Assembly (NCBI GenBank): GCA_002698425.1
Contig: NZXU01000085.1
Location: forward strand, 1 to 64,000
Length of the DNA stretch: 64,000 bases
Origin: Ahrensia sp.
Lineage (GTDB): Bacteria; Pseudomonadota; Alphaproteobacteria; Rhizobiales; Rhizobiaceae
Direction: 5' to 3'
Below are positions 11,916 to 20,815 of this stretch, piece by piece. Both the position numbers and the translations under genes were made by a program. Each line of letters opens with the position of its first letter. The first letter of the stretch is position 1. Under the pieces are notes generated by a model. The model saw only the letters and a program-made list of their open reading frames with translations, was not told the DNA's origin and did not search any database.

Positions 11916-12689
11916 ATGCATGTTGCGATGACGGGTGCTGCGCACGGAATTGGTGCGGCGTCGGCGGCAAGGCTGAAGGGGCAGGGCGCCTTCATCACCG
12001 CTTTCGATATCGAGAAGCCGGCGGCGCATGTCGATCGATGGATCCAGGTCGACATGTCCGATCCGGCTGCCATCGCCGCTGCTGCCGCCAAGGCTGACGG
12101 CCCATTCGACGTACTCGTCAATTGCGCGGGCGTGCCGCCGCGGCCGGGCCTCGAGGCCAAGGTCCTTGCCGTGAACGCTTTCGGACTTATCGCCATGACA
12201 AAGGCGCTGTTGCCGAAGCTGAAGGACGGCGCGTCCATCGTCAGCCTCGCATCTAAGGCCGGATCGCGGTGGCGGGAGAATATCGACCAGGTCAAGGCGC
12301 TGCTTGCTCTGCCCGGGGGCGATGCATTGCCAGACTTCGTGGCGGCGCAAGACATCGATCCCGTGCGTTCCTACGATTTGTCGAAGGAGGCCGTCATCGT
12401 CTGGTCGATTTCTCAGGTCGAGCCGCTGATCGCGCGAGATATCCGCATCAATACGGTTAGTCCGGCGGCGGTGGAAACCCGCATTCTCGACGATTTCGTC
12501 ACCGCTTTCGGCGACCGGGCGACCCGAATGATGGCGCGCACCCGCCGGTCCGGACGGCCGGAGGAGGTGGCTGAGGTCGTCGCTTTCCTTGCCTCTCCGC
12601 AGAGCAGCTGGATCAAGGGTGTCGACATGCCCGTCGATGGCGGGACGGCCGCGCTGCTCGCCGCGGATGCGATCGGGCTCGATCACTAG
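11916..12689 (+). CDS. SDR family oxidoreductase
   Basis: A classical short-chain dehydrogenase/reductase of 257 residues. The cofactor motif TGAAHGIG lies at the very N terminus (residues about 6-13), NCAG near residue 70, catalytic Ser in SIVSLASKAG and the YxxxK motif as YDLSKEA. The architecture resembles 3-alpha-hydroxysteroid dehydrogenase/carbonyl reductase types, where a short N terminus and a roughly 30-residue insert between Ser and Tyr are seen. The start has a good GGGGAGG upstream. Its stop codon overlaps that of the convergent flavin hydroxylase in a shared CTAG. It probably reduces or oxidises a pathway intermediate of the surrounding catabolic block. Confidence 0.9.
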   Translation: MHVAMTGAAHGIGAASAARLKGQGAFITAFDIEKPAAHVDRWIQVDMSDPAAIAAAAAKADGPFDVLVNCAGVPPRPGLEAKVLAVNAFGLIAMTKALLPKLKDGASIVSLASKAGSRWRENIDQVKALLALPGGDALPDFVAAQDIDPVRSYDLSKEAVIVWSISQVEPLIARDIRINTVSPAAVETRILDDFVTAFGDRATRMMARTRRSGRPEEVAEVVAFLASPQSSWIKGVDMPVDGGTAALLAADAIGLDH

Positions 12690-14272
12690 GCGAGGCCGGC
12701 GGCGCGGGTCAGGATGGCCTTGGCGTCCGATGGTGGCACGTCGCCGCGCCACACAACGAACTGGTCCGGGCGGACGAGGATCATACGCGCCTGCAGCTTT
12801 TCGCGCCCGTCCGCACAGCTGTCGCGGATGACGGTCAGCGGAACGCCGAGTTCGGTTGCCGCGGTTTCGAAGCCGGCCACGGTATCGTCGTCCACGTCGA
12901 GCGCGATCAGCGTAAAACCGGTACCGAGTTCCTCGAAGATGTTCTTTCCGGACGACAGTGATTGCGGCGCGAGGTGATGGCCCGGGCGAGCCGCGAACTC
13001 GTGGTGTCCGACCGCGCTGCTTACGCCGCCTTCCGGTCCGAAGACGACCGGAGAGCCCTCGTAATTCGGTTCATAGGACTGTACTTCCGCCGCACCCTGC
13101 TCGCGTTTCTTCCATTCGGTCTCAAATGTTTCGCGGTCCTTTTCGGGGTCGTGGGTTTCGAGGAAGGCGCGGTCTTCCTCGATGAAGTTCTCGATGAAGT
13201 CGGATGCCGTCGACGCGAAGACCGGCCGGCGTTCGAGGTCATAGCTGTCGAGCAATGTCTCGCCACCCCAGCCCTGCAACGCGGCGGCGAGTTTCCAACC
13301 CAGATTGCGGGCGTCCTCGAAGCCGTTGTTCACGCCGAAGCCGCCATAGGGCGGATGGCTGTGGGCGGCGTCGCCGGCGATGAAAACGCGTCCCTTGCGG
13401 TACTCGTCCGCGACCGCGATGCGCAGGTCCCAGAAGCCGATATGCTCGAATTCGACCGGAAATTCCGCGCCCGCGGCGCGGTGCAGGAGGCCGGCGAAAT
13501 CGAAATTGTCTTTCGTCGTCCCCATCGGCACCGGGGCGTGGAAGAAGAATGTCGAACCGAGATCGACGCGGCCGAAGAACAGCCAGTAGCCGTTCAGGTC
13601 CGGATGCAGCACGTTGTAGAATGACTTGCCGGGATAGCGCTTCAGGAAATTATGGAGTGTCTCGGAGCGGAACACGAGCAGGACCATCAGTTTGTCGTGG
13701 TCGCGCCGGGTCTGGGACATGCCCGCTTCCTCGCGGATGACCGAATGGCTGCCGTCGCAGCCGACGGCATATTTCGCGCGTAGGCTTCGGCGCGCCGTGC
13801 CATTGCGCTCGGCAATGGTCACCGAGACGCCGTCGGCGTCCTGTTCCACCGTTTCGCCCGACCAGCCATAGAGGATTTCAATCGCGGGGATCTGCGCGGC
13901 GCGTGCGCGCAGAACTTCCTCGGTGGCGTATTGGGGCAGGCGCTCGTTGTCGGTGAAATAATAGGGACGGACGAGTTCGCGCTTCAGCCAGTCATAGTGG
14001 TATTCGCCGAGTAGCGTCTTGTAGGCGGTGAGGCCGCCGATACCATATTCCGGCGGGACGGTGCGGGCGGCGCGCAATTCCTTTTCCGCATTCCAGAAAT
14101 GGAAATGCTCCATCGTGCGCTGGTTGAGGTTCTGCCCCTTGGGAATCGGCTGGGGCTTCTCGTAACGCTCGACGACGGTGACCGGCACGCCACGCTGGCC
14201 TAGCTCGATCGCAAGGCCCATGCCCACCGGTCCGCCGCCGACGATGACGACATCGGTATCGAATTCGCTCAT
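12686..14272 (-). CDS. FAD-dependent aromatic-ring hydroxylase (MhpA/PHBH-like)
   Basis: A class A flavoprotein monooxygenase of 528 residues that would hydroxylate a phenolic ring with NAD(P)H and O2. The FAD dinucleotide motif is VIVGGGPVGMGLA (residues about 9-21), the DG motif is GCDGSHSVIREEAG and the GD motif is VFIAGDAAHSHPPYGGFGVNNG. The C-terminal about 100 residues resemble the thioredoxin-like domain found in phenol hydroxylase/MhpA members. The gene is 8 bases downstream of the amidohydrolase gene and in one unit with iclR. The context suggests ring hydroxylation followed by decarboxylation or hydrolysis; the substrate is unknown. Confidence 0.9.
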   Translation of the reverse strand: MSEFDTDVVIVGGGPVGMGLAIELGQRGVPVTVVERYEKPQPIPKGQNLNQRTMEHFHFWNAEKELRAARTVPPEYGIGGLTAYKTLLGEYHYDWLKRELVRPYYFTDNERLPQYATEEVLRARAAQIPAIEILYGWSGETVEQDADGVSVTIAERNGTARRSLRAKYAVGCDGSHSVIREEAGMSQTRRDHDKLMVLLVFRSETLHNFLKRYPGKSFYNVLHPDLNGYWLFFGRVDLGSTFFFHAPVPMGTTKDNFDFAGLLHRAAGAEFPVEFEHIGFWDLRIAVADEYRKGRVFIAGDAAHSHPPYGGFGVNNGFEDARNLGWKLAAALQGWGGETLLDSYDLERRPVFASTASDFIENFIEEDRAFLETHDPEKDRETFETEWKKREQGAAEVQSYEPNYEGSPVVFGPEGGVSSAVGHHEFAARPGHHLAPQSLSSGKNIFEELGTGFTLIALDVDDDTVAGFETAATELGVPLTVIRDSCADGREKLQARMILVRPDQFVVWRGDVPPSDAKAILTRAAGLA

Positions 14273-14280
14273 CGGATCGA

Positions 14281-15303
14281 TCAGGCCTTCAGATCAAGGC
14301 CGAGCAGCGTCGCCGCATTGTCCTGGAAGATCTTGCGGCGCAATTCCTCGGAGATGTCCATTTCCTCGATGATGCGGATGGTCTCGCGGATATACATCGG
14401 GCCGGCTTCCGGATCGAAGGGCGCGTCGGAGGCGAAAACGACGTGGTCCTCGCCGAAGAACTCGATCGCGTGCTCGATCGCCTTGCGGGAACCGAAGGAG
14501 GCCGTGTCCGCGTAGAAATCCTTGAAATATTCGAGATGCGGACGCTTCAGAGCCTTGCGCACCGCGGCGAGATCGCGGTCGGTCGTACGCGCGCCCATCT
14601 GGTCCCAGCCGGGACCGACGCGCCCCTCGAAAAACGGCACCATGCCGCCGGCGTGGTGCGTGATGACCTTGAGGCCCGGATATTTGTCGAAAAAGCCGGA
14701 AAATACCATGCGAGCCATCGCGGCGGAGGTTTCGTAGGGCCAGCCGAAGGTCCACCAGATCTCGTATTCCGAGCGGGTCTCGGAAAGATAGTCGGGGAAG
14801 TTCGCGCCGCGGGCCGGGTGCATCCAGACCGGCTTCCCGGCTTCGCCGAGATAGGCGAAGAAATCCGAGAACTCGGGTGCGTCGAGCGGCTTGCCCTTGA
14901 CGTTGGTGAAGATCTGGATGCCGGACGCACCGGCTTCCTCGATGGCGCGGCGGGCTTCCGCGATGGCGCCGGCCGGGTCAGTCATGACCGCGGTCGCGAT
15001 GAAGGCCGGAAAGCGCTCGGGATATTTGGCGCAGAGGTCGGCCATCGAGTCGGTGCCGATACGCGACAGTTCCAGCGCCTGCGGCGCTTCGGCCACGTGT
15101 TCCAGCGGCGGCGAGGCCAGCGACAGGACCTGGCAGTAGTCGGGGCCGAACATGTCCATCACCTCGAAGCGGCGATCGAGATCGGTCATCATCGGCACGG
15201 CTTCGGATCGCCGGGTGATGTCGGAGGTCGATCCGATAAGATCGATCAGGGCATCGTGGAACGGCTTCGGCCAGATGTGGTTGAAAATGTCGATCTTCTT
15301 CAT
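14281..15303 (-). CDS. Amidohydrolase family protein (ACMSD-like decarboxylase/hydrolase)
   Basis: A TIM-barrel amidohydrolase of the amidohydrolase-2 (aminocarboxymuconate-semialdehyde decarboxylase) family, 340 residues. Metal-ligand candidates are VWMHPARG, VITHHAGG and the Asp in VVFASDAPFDPEAGP. The N-terminal HxH motif of ACMSD reads F7-N8-H9 here (IDIFNHIWP), so one usual ligand is absent. It lies between iclR and the flavin hydroxylase with short gaps, so it probably acts on an aromatic acid or ring-cleavage product. Decarboxylation is a reasonable guess, not shown. Confidence 0.85.
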   Translation of the reverse strand: MKKIDIFNHIWPKPFHDALIDLIGSTSDITRRSEAVPMMTDLDRRFEVMDMFGPDYCQVLSLASPPLEHVAEAPQALELSRIGTDSMADLCAKYPERFPAFIATAVMTDPAGAIAEARRAIEEAGASGIQIFTNVKGKPLDAPEFSDFFAYLGEAGKPVWMHPARGANFPDYLSETRSEYEIWWTFGWPYETSAAMARMVFSGFFDKYPGLKVITHHAGGMVPFFEGRVGPGWDQMGARTTDRDLAAVRKALKRPHLEYFKDFYADTASFGSRKAIEHAIEFFGEDHVVFASDAPFDPEAGPMYIRETIRIIEEMDISEELRRKIFQDNAATLLGLDLKA

Positions 15304-15346
15304 GGTGTGCTCCCTGGATGGTTTTGGCTGATAGGTTTGTGTGAGG

Positions 15347-16126
15347 TCAGTCCGCGTCGGCCGATCCGGCGATGCGGTCTCGTGTGAGGTATCCGCTGAT
15401 TTCGGCCGCGGAGCGGGACAGGCTTTCGCCGATCTCGACAGTGTCGAACCGGGCCGCTTCGTCTACCGGCATCGACAGGCACAGAGCGGCTATCGGGCCG
15501 CTGCCTCCGTCGAAGAGCGGCGCGGCAATGCCGACGATACCGGGCGTGACTTCGCCATGCGCTATCGCGTAGCCGGTCCGCCGCACTTGGCGAAACACTT
15601 CGAGAACCGCGTCAAGATCCTCGCCAAGGCCGGCATCCTGCAGGCCTTCCAGATTGGCGGTGACGATGGGCAGCAGCTTTCGGCGTGGCAGAAAGGCGAT
15701 GATGGCGCGGGAGATGGCCCCACGGGCCAGCGGCATCGGGCGGCCGCGCGGATAGCTGGTCTTCAAATCGGGTGACGAGCATTCCGAAGCGACGCAGAGC
15801 AGCTTGTGTCCGTACCAGCGCACAACGAGCGCCGTCCCGGGGTATGCCGCGGCGATCTTTTCGAGATGCGGCTGCGCATGGACGACAAGCCGGTCCGAGC
15901 TGCGCATCAGGAAGTCCATCTCGACCACACGCGGCCCGAGCGTGAAGCCGCCTGACGGCATCGAGGTGAGGAAGCCCGCTTCCTTGAGCGTTTTCAGATA
16001 GCGATAGAGCGTCGGACGGCTATAGCCGAGCGCATCCATCATTTCGTCCGGAGACCATTCGAGACGCTGTTCGCTGAACAGGTCCAACAAAGCGATAACA
16101 CGTTCGAGGCTGTTGCGGATGGCCAT
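15347..16126 (-). CDS. IclR family transcriptional regulator
   Basis: A DNA-binding regulator of 259 residues. The N-terminal winged helix-turn-helix is visible at residues about 6-70 (LERVIALLDLF, MDALGYSRPTLYRYLKTLKEAGFL), followed by the IclR effector domain (HLEKIAAAYPGTALVV, GIVGIAAPLFDGG). It is the first gene of a unit with the amidohydrolase and flavin hydroxylase. A palindrome 88 bases upstream of its start is a candidate operator for self-regulation. IclR proteins often control aromatic degradation; the effector would be a pathway compound. Confidence 0.92.
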   Translation of the reverse strand: MAIRNSLERVIALLDLFSEQRLEWSPDEMMDALGYSRPTLYRYLKTLKEAGFLTSMPSGGFTLGPRVVEMDFLMRSSDRLVVHAQPHLEKIAAAYPGTALVVRWYGHKLLCVASECSSPDLKTSYPRGRPMPLARGAISRAIIAFLPRRKLLPIVTANLEGLQDAGLGEDLDAVLEVFRQVRRTGYAIAHGEVTPGIVGIAAPLFDGGSGPIAALCLSMPVDEAARFDTVEIGESLSRSAAEISGYLTRDRIAGSADAD

Positions 16127-16213
16127 GGACTAGATCCCGGCTCGCAGGCTGACGCGATGACTGCGCATGATTTCCTCCCGTCTCGCACCGAATCCTAATT
16201 CGATGTATGGACG

Positions 16214-16236
16214 GAAATCTCTATATTTGAGATTTC
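16214..16236. promoter_or_regulatory. Candidate IclR operator upstream of iclR
   Basis: A perfect palindrome with 8-bp arms: GAAATCTC, a 7-base AT-rich spacer TATATTT, and GAGATTTC. It lies 88 bases upstream of the iclR start in an otherwise GC-rich gap. IclR-family operators are often palindromes with a GGAAAT-type half, which fits, but the binding protein is inferred from position only. Confidence 0.5.
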
Positions 16237-16271
16237 ATGCCGTGGCTACCGCTTCGGCGGTAATCCGGACT

Positions 16272-19200
16272 CTAAGCCGATTGCTTGATCTGCGCCGGCT
16301 TTTCACCAGCCGCTTCGCGCATCAGCGTGCCGATCTCACCCAGCGTTCTCGCGCTCGGTCCCTGAAGCTGCATGGCGTTTTCGAGGATTTCCATAACATG
16401 GGCCGGCACTTCGCGCGCCAAATTGGACACCGGCAGCGGGCAGGCGACCAGGAAACCCTGGATTTCCGAGCAGCCCATGGTCACAAGGCGCTGGAGCTGT
16501 TCCGCCGTTTCGACGCCCTCTGCGACGACGGACATGCCGAGGCCCGCGGAAAGCCGAAGTATGGTGTCGATGATATGGAGGGCGTTCGACGCCTCGTTCA
16601 TCTCGCGAATGAAGGACTGGTCGATCTTGATCGTGTCGAAGGGAAAGCGGTTCACGTAGCTCAACGACGAATAGCCGGAGCCGAAATCGTCCAGCGCGAC
16701 CTGCACGCCGAGCGACTTCAGCTCGGTCAGCAGTGCGACCGCCTTGTCGGCATTGTCGATGAACAGGCTTTCCGTGACTTCGAGTTCAAGCCTCGAGGGT
16801 GACACGCCGGTGGTTTCGAGAACACGGCGAACCGTGTCGGCGAAGCCCTTGCCGCGGAACTGGCGCGGGCTGACATTGACGCTGACGCGGGCGTCGCCGA
16901 GATGTTCGACCGCTGTTTCGCAGGCCTTGCGCAACGCCCATTCGCCGAGGCTGACGATGATGTTCGACTGTTCGGCGACCGGAATGAACTCTGCCGGCGA
17001 GATCCGGCCCTCGACCGGGTGGTCCCAGCGCAAGAGCGCCTCATAACCGATGATCGAACGGGACGCGACATCGAGGCGCGGCTGGAAATACAGTTCGAAC
17101 TGTTCCTCGCTGACCGCGATCTTGAGATCTTCCTCCAGCTTCTGGCGGTTGCGCAGTTCCTCTCCCATTCCCGGTTCGTAGACCGCATAGGTATTGCGGC
17201 CGTTATTCTTGGCGGCATAGAGGCTGACGTCGCAGTGCTGGAACAGCGTTTCCGCATCGCTTGCGTCGCGCGGCGCGATGGCGACGCCGATCGATGCGCC
17301 CGGCCGGATCGTGTCGCCGGTTGGCAGATGCACCGGCTCGGAGATCGCATAAAGCAGGCGATGGGCAAGGTCCGCGGCCTGGTTCGGGAAGTCGATGCTC
17401 GCCTGAATAAAGGCAAACTCATCGCCGCCGAGGCGTGCCACGCAATCGCCGGGCCCAGCGGCGCTGCGCAATCTTTCGGCGACAGCCGTGATCACGGCGT
17501 CGCCCGAGGGATGGCCGTGCAAATCATTGATGTTCTTGAACTGGTCGAGATCGATCAGCAGCAGCGCGGTGGACGCGGATTCCGGCGACAGATGGTCGAG
17601 GAGTTCGCGCAGGCGCTGGTTGAAATGAGACCGGTTCGGCAGATCGGTCAGCGGATCGTGCATGGCGAGATGATAGATTCGCGCTTCCGCCTTCTTGCGC
17701 TCCCTGAGGTCGGCGAAGGCCAGGACCTGTGTCTTGTTGCCCGAATACTCGATGCTGCGGCAGCGGAATTCGACCGGCACCCGATCGCCATCGGACGGCT
17801 GGATGCCGGACTCTGCCGGGCGTTCGGCGTCTTCCTTCAGATGCGACACGGCGCCCGGCCAGTCGGTGGCGGGAAAAAGCGATTTGACCGAGCGACCGCG
17901 CAATTCTTCGGCCGGAAAGCCGAACAGTTTTTCAGCGGCGGAATTGGCGTCGATCACGCGGTGTTCGCTGGCAAGCACGATCGCCTCGAACGTGGCGTCG
18001 GCAAAAGCGGCGAGGCGGTTGGCTTCCTCGGCCGTCCGGCGCATTTCGGTGTCGCGCCAGCGCTTGGTCTCGGTTTTCTCGAGATTGTCCATGAGGTCGT
18101 TGAAGGCGACGGCGAGCTCCTCGGCATCGTCTCCCTGTCGCGATTCCAGCCTGACCGAAAGGTCGGCGTCGCCGCGGATCAGCGAGCGCATGGCTTCTTC
18201 GACATGCGCCGTGCCGATCAGCGCGTCGTGCTCGCCGATATTGAGGCCGCGGATCTCGGTATCGCGGTCGACGCGCACGGCGGCCAGCTTGTTGAGGACA
18301 AGTACCATGACGAAACCGGTGCCGAAGGCCCATGCGAAGTTCGTCACCACGCCGATTAGCTGGATGGTGAACTGGCCACTATGCGAACCGGCCGGCAGGG
18401 CGGATTCGGGCGCCAGCAGCGCAAGCGCCAGGGTTCCGAAGACACCGGCAAACGCATGCGCGCCGACCGCGCCGACCGCGTCGTCAACGCGGAAGCGCTT
18501 TTCCAGAATCGTGTTGGCCCAGGAGGTGATCAGGCCGCCACCGGTTCCGATCACGACAGCCGCCCAGGGATCGACGACGTGGCAGCCGGCGGTGATCGCG
18601 ACGAGGCCGCCGATCATGCCGTTGGTGGCGCGTTCCGGATAGGCCGAGCCTTCGCGAAAATGGAACCATGCATAGGCGACTCCGCCGCCGGCGGCGCCCG
18701 CGAGGATCGTGTGAAGCACGATCGTGGCGACAGCAGGTGTCGCGGCCAGGGTCGAGCCGCCGTTGAAGCCGATCCAGCCGACGAAAAGCAGCAGCGTGCC
18801 GGCAGCCGTCAGGACCGGGCTGTGGCCGGTAAAGCGAACCGGCCGTCCCGCCTTGTCAAAACGTCCCTCGCGGGGTTTGAGGATGAGGCAGGCGGCCAGC
18901 GCGATCCATCCGCCGGTCGCATGGACAACGGTGGACCCGGCGAAATCGACATAGCCCATATTGGCGAGCCAGGCGCCGCTATTGTCGCCGCGGGCAGAGC
19001 CCCAGGCCCATTGCACGAAGACCGGATAGATCACCGCAGCCGTCAGGCCGCTCAATACGACATAGGCGCTCAGCTTCATGCGCTCGGCGACCGCGCCGGA
19101 AATGATGGTCGCCGCGGTGCCGCAGAACATCACCTGGAAGATGAAGAAGATGGCGTCATGCGCGCTAATATCGTTGAGAAACAGGAGCTTCGTATCGAAG

Positions 19201-19511
19201 CCGACCGGCAAGTCCGCCGAAGACGGGGCGAAGCCGATCATGAAGCCGACCGTGTAGAAGGCGAGGACGGCAAAGGCGAAGTCGAGCAGGTTCTTCTGCG
19301 CAACATTGACCGCGTTCTTCGTGCGCACGGAGCCTGCTTCGAGTAGCAGAAAGCCGATCTGCATGAGCAGGACGAGACCGGCCGCGACGAGGATCCAGGT
19401 GGAATCAAGCCGCGCCGCAATGTCGGCGATGGAGAGTTCTGCCGCGTTCGCGGACCCTCCGGCGGCAAACAGAATAAGGATTGCAGGCAGCGCTCGAAAC
19501 AGCAGCGGCAT
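16272..19511 (-). CDS. Ammonium transporter fused to PAS-GGDEF-EAL (c-di-GMP) domains
   Basis: A 1079-residue inner-membrane protein. Residues 1-23 look like a signal peptide (MPLLFRALPAILIL...). Residues about 28-410 form an Amt/Rh channel; both pore histidines are kept, H197 in FAGSTVVHATGG and H352 in GAHAFAGVFGT, so it may transport or at least bind ammonium. A linker near 430-480 resembles HAMP (RLESRQGDDAEELAVAFNDLMD). A PAS domain (about 490-600) is followed by GGDEF (intact motif at 695-699, no RxxD inhibitory site) and EAL (motif at 824-826, with DDFGSGYS and GVETAEQL). Both enzymatic modules look active. The ATG chosen has AGGGGA eight bases upstream; a TTG at 19535 is less likely. 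No glnK/glnB is adjacent. Amt fusions to signalling domains are known; the coupling is inferred. Confidence 0.93.
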   Translation of the reverse strand: MPLLFRALPAILILFAAGGSANAAELSIADIAARLDSTWILVAAGLVLLMQIGFLLLEAGSVRTKNAVNVAQKNLLDFAFAVLAFYTVGFMIGFAPSSADLPVGFDTKLLFLNDISAHDAIFFIFQVMFCGTAATIISGAVAERMKLSAYVVLSGLTAAVIYPVFVQWAWGSARGDNSGAWLANMGYVDFAGSTVVHATGGWIALAACLILKPREGRFDKAGRPVRFTGHSPVLTAAGTLLLFVGWIGFNGGSTLAATPAVATIVLHTILAGAAGGGVAYAWFHFREGSAYPERATNGMIGGLVAITAGCHVVDPWAAVVIGTGGGLITSWANTILEKRFRVDDAVGAVGAHAFAGVFGTLALALLAPESALPAGSHSGQFTIQLIGVVTNFAWAFGTGFVMVLVLNKLAAVRVDRDTEIRGLNIGEHDALIGTAHVEEAMRSLIRGDADLSVRLESRQGDDAEELAVAFNDLMDNLEKTETKRWRDTEMRRTAEEANRLAAFADATFEAIVLASEHRVIDANSAAEKLFGFPAEELRGRSVKSLFPATDWPGAVSHLKEDAERPAESGIQPSDGDRVPVEFRCRSIEYSGNKTQVLAFADLRERKKAEARIYHLAMHDPLTDLPNRSHFNQRLRELLDHLSPESASTALLLIDLDQFKNINDLHGHPSGDAVITAVAERLRSAAGPGDCVARLGGDEFAFIQASIDFPNQAADLAHRLLYAISEPVHLPTGDTIRPGASIGVAIAPRDASDAETLFQHCDVSLYAAKNNGRNTYAVYEPGMGEELRNRQKLEEDLKIAVSEEQFELYFQPRLDVASRSIIGYEALLRWDHPVEGRISPAEFIPVAEQSNIIVSLGEWALRKACETAVEHLGDARVSVNVSPRQFRGKGFADTVRRVLETTGVSPSRLELEVTESLFIDNADKAVALLTELKSLGVQVALDDFGSGYSSLSYVNRFPFDTIKIDQSFIREMNEASNALHIIDTILRLSAGLGMSVVAEGVETAEQLQRLVTMGCSEIQGFLVACPLPVSNLAREVPAHVMEILENAMQLQGPSARTLGEIGTLMREAAGEKPAQIKQSA

Positions 19512-19734
19512 GAGAATAGTCCCCTGTATCCGCAAGAGAATACAGGCGATCCATCGCCACTTGGTTAAATCGCGCTGCGCTGCAGCAATTCAGATAAACT
19601 ACGGATAATATTTGGTATCCTGCCGTAACGGAAGTGCAGGAGGCCGGATTGGCATGATGAGCGAAAGTTTTTCCGCCTGCGTCAGATCCAGGATGCGTAC
19701 AAGCGCGCCGGTAACAGCATTTCCAGGAAATGGA

Positions 19735-19809
19735 TGGTGGGCGATACTGGGATTGAACCAGTGACCCCTCCCGTGTGAAGGGAGTGCTCTCCCGCTGAGC
19801 TAATCGCCC
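19735..19809 (-). tRNA. tRNA-Val (anticodon CAC)
   Basis: A 75-base cloverleaf with an encoded CCA end. The acceptor arms are GGGCGAT/ATCGCCC, the D-arm contains TAGCTCAGCGGGAGAGC, the anticodon stem CTCCC/GGGAG encloses the loop TTCACAC with anticodon CAC (reads GTG), and the T-arm contains GGTTCAATCC. It stands alone between the Amt-fusion gene and gph. Confidence 0.95.
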
Positions 19810-19980
19810 GACCTAGCGTGGAAGCGCGGATATAGTCTGCGCTTCTCGGCAAAGTCAACTGGTGCCGATCGGAGTGCCGGGAATGTCACGATCAAGGGCG
19901 AAACTGGACACATAAGCCCGGTATTCGGGCATACGCGCCGGGTGGCGAATCGTCCCGCCATGCTTTCTATCGTCTCTTCG

Positions 19981-20661
19981 TTAGCGCTGGTCGAGCAGAT
20001 CGAGGGCGAAAGAGGGGGTGAGGGCGGCGTAACTCGAAATCACGCGACTGGGTGCGAACTCGCTGACATGGCGATCCGTGTAACCGAAGTCGACCGCCAC
20101 CACCGGAACATGGGCGGCCTGTGCCGTCAGAATGTCGGTTTCGCTGTCGCCCACCATGATCGCCTTGCGCGGATCGCCGCCGGCCATGTCGATCGTGCCG
20201 GTCAAATGGGCCGGATCGGGCTTGCGGACAGGGAAGGTGTCCTGGCCGCAGATTGCCGAAAAAAGCGTGTCGATGCCAAGCGCTTTCAGCAGGCGCACGG
20301 CATAGGCTTCGAGCTTGTTCGTGCAGACCGCCGCGACATACCCTTCAGCCTGCAAGGCGGTAATGGCCTCGAGCACGTGGTCGTAAGGGCGTGACGCACC
20401 CGGCATCGTATCCTGATAATAGGCAAGGAAGTGGCGCATCAGTTCATCGAGCGTTTCCTTGCCGGGATGCTCGTGGCCGGATGCTTCATATGCCCTTTCG
20501 AGCATCACGCGCGCGCCAAAGCCGACATGTTTGCGAAAGCCGTCATCGGCGATCGGACCAAGTCCCACATGCGACAAGGCGTGGTTCATGCTGGCAAGCA
20601 GGTCCGGGGCGGTGTCGACAAGCGTGCCATCGAGGTCGAAGACGATGATCGGCGGTTTCAT
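19981..20661 (-). CDS. gph: Phosphoglycolate phosphatase (HAD family)
   Basis: A HAD hydrolase of 226 residues that would dephosphorylate 2-phosphoglycolate. Motif I is FDLDGTLVDTAPD near residue 8, motif II is VCTNK, and motifs III/IV are KPDPAHL and MVGDSETDILTAQAA. The start MKPPIIVFDLDG is used; the frame extends further upstream but without family similarity. Divergent from rpiA across 154 bases. Other small-molecule phosphatase activities cannot be excluded. Confidence 0.88.
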   Translation of the reverse strand: MKPPIIVFDLDGTLVDTAPDLLASMNHALSHVGLGPIADDGFRKHVGFGARVMLERAYEASGHEHPGKETLDELMRHFLAYYQDTMPGASRPYDHVLEAITALQAEGYVAAVCTNKLEAYAVRLLKALGIDTLFSAICGQDTFPVRKPDPAHLTGTIDMAGGDPRKAIMVGDSETDILTAQAAHVPVVAVDFGYTDRHVSEFAPSRVISSYAALTPSFALDLLDQR

Positions 20662-20815
20662 GAGAGTCTCGCGTTCCGTTCCTGATAGTCGCATCGGGGT
20701 AGTGGCCAATCGCGCGCAAAGCAATGCGCTTGAATCCGGTGACGGCGGATTGCCGGTTGGCTCGGAGGCGGCGGCGTGATAACCGGACCCGAAAAAACAG
20801 GGTCGCACTTTCTTT

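Noticed and set aside
11047..16126. Genomic island of recent transfer
   Set aside because: No integrase, tRNA junction, direct repeats or visible change in base composition; accessory content alone is not enough.
16902..18359. Open frame of 485 codons antisense to the Amt-GGDEF-EAL gene
   Set aside because: Shadow of a GC-rich gene; no motif and no Shine-Dalgarno, while the minus strand carries intact GGDEF and EAL motifs.
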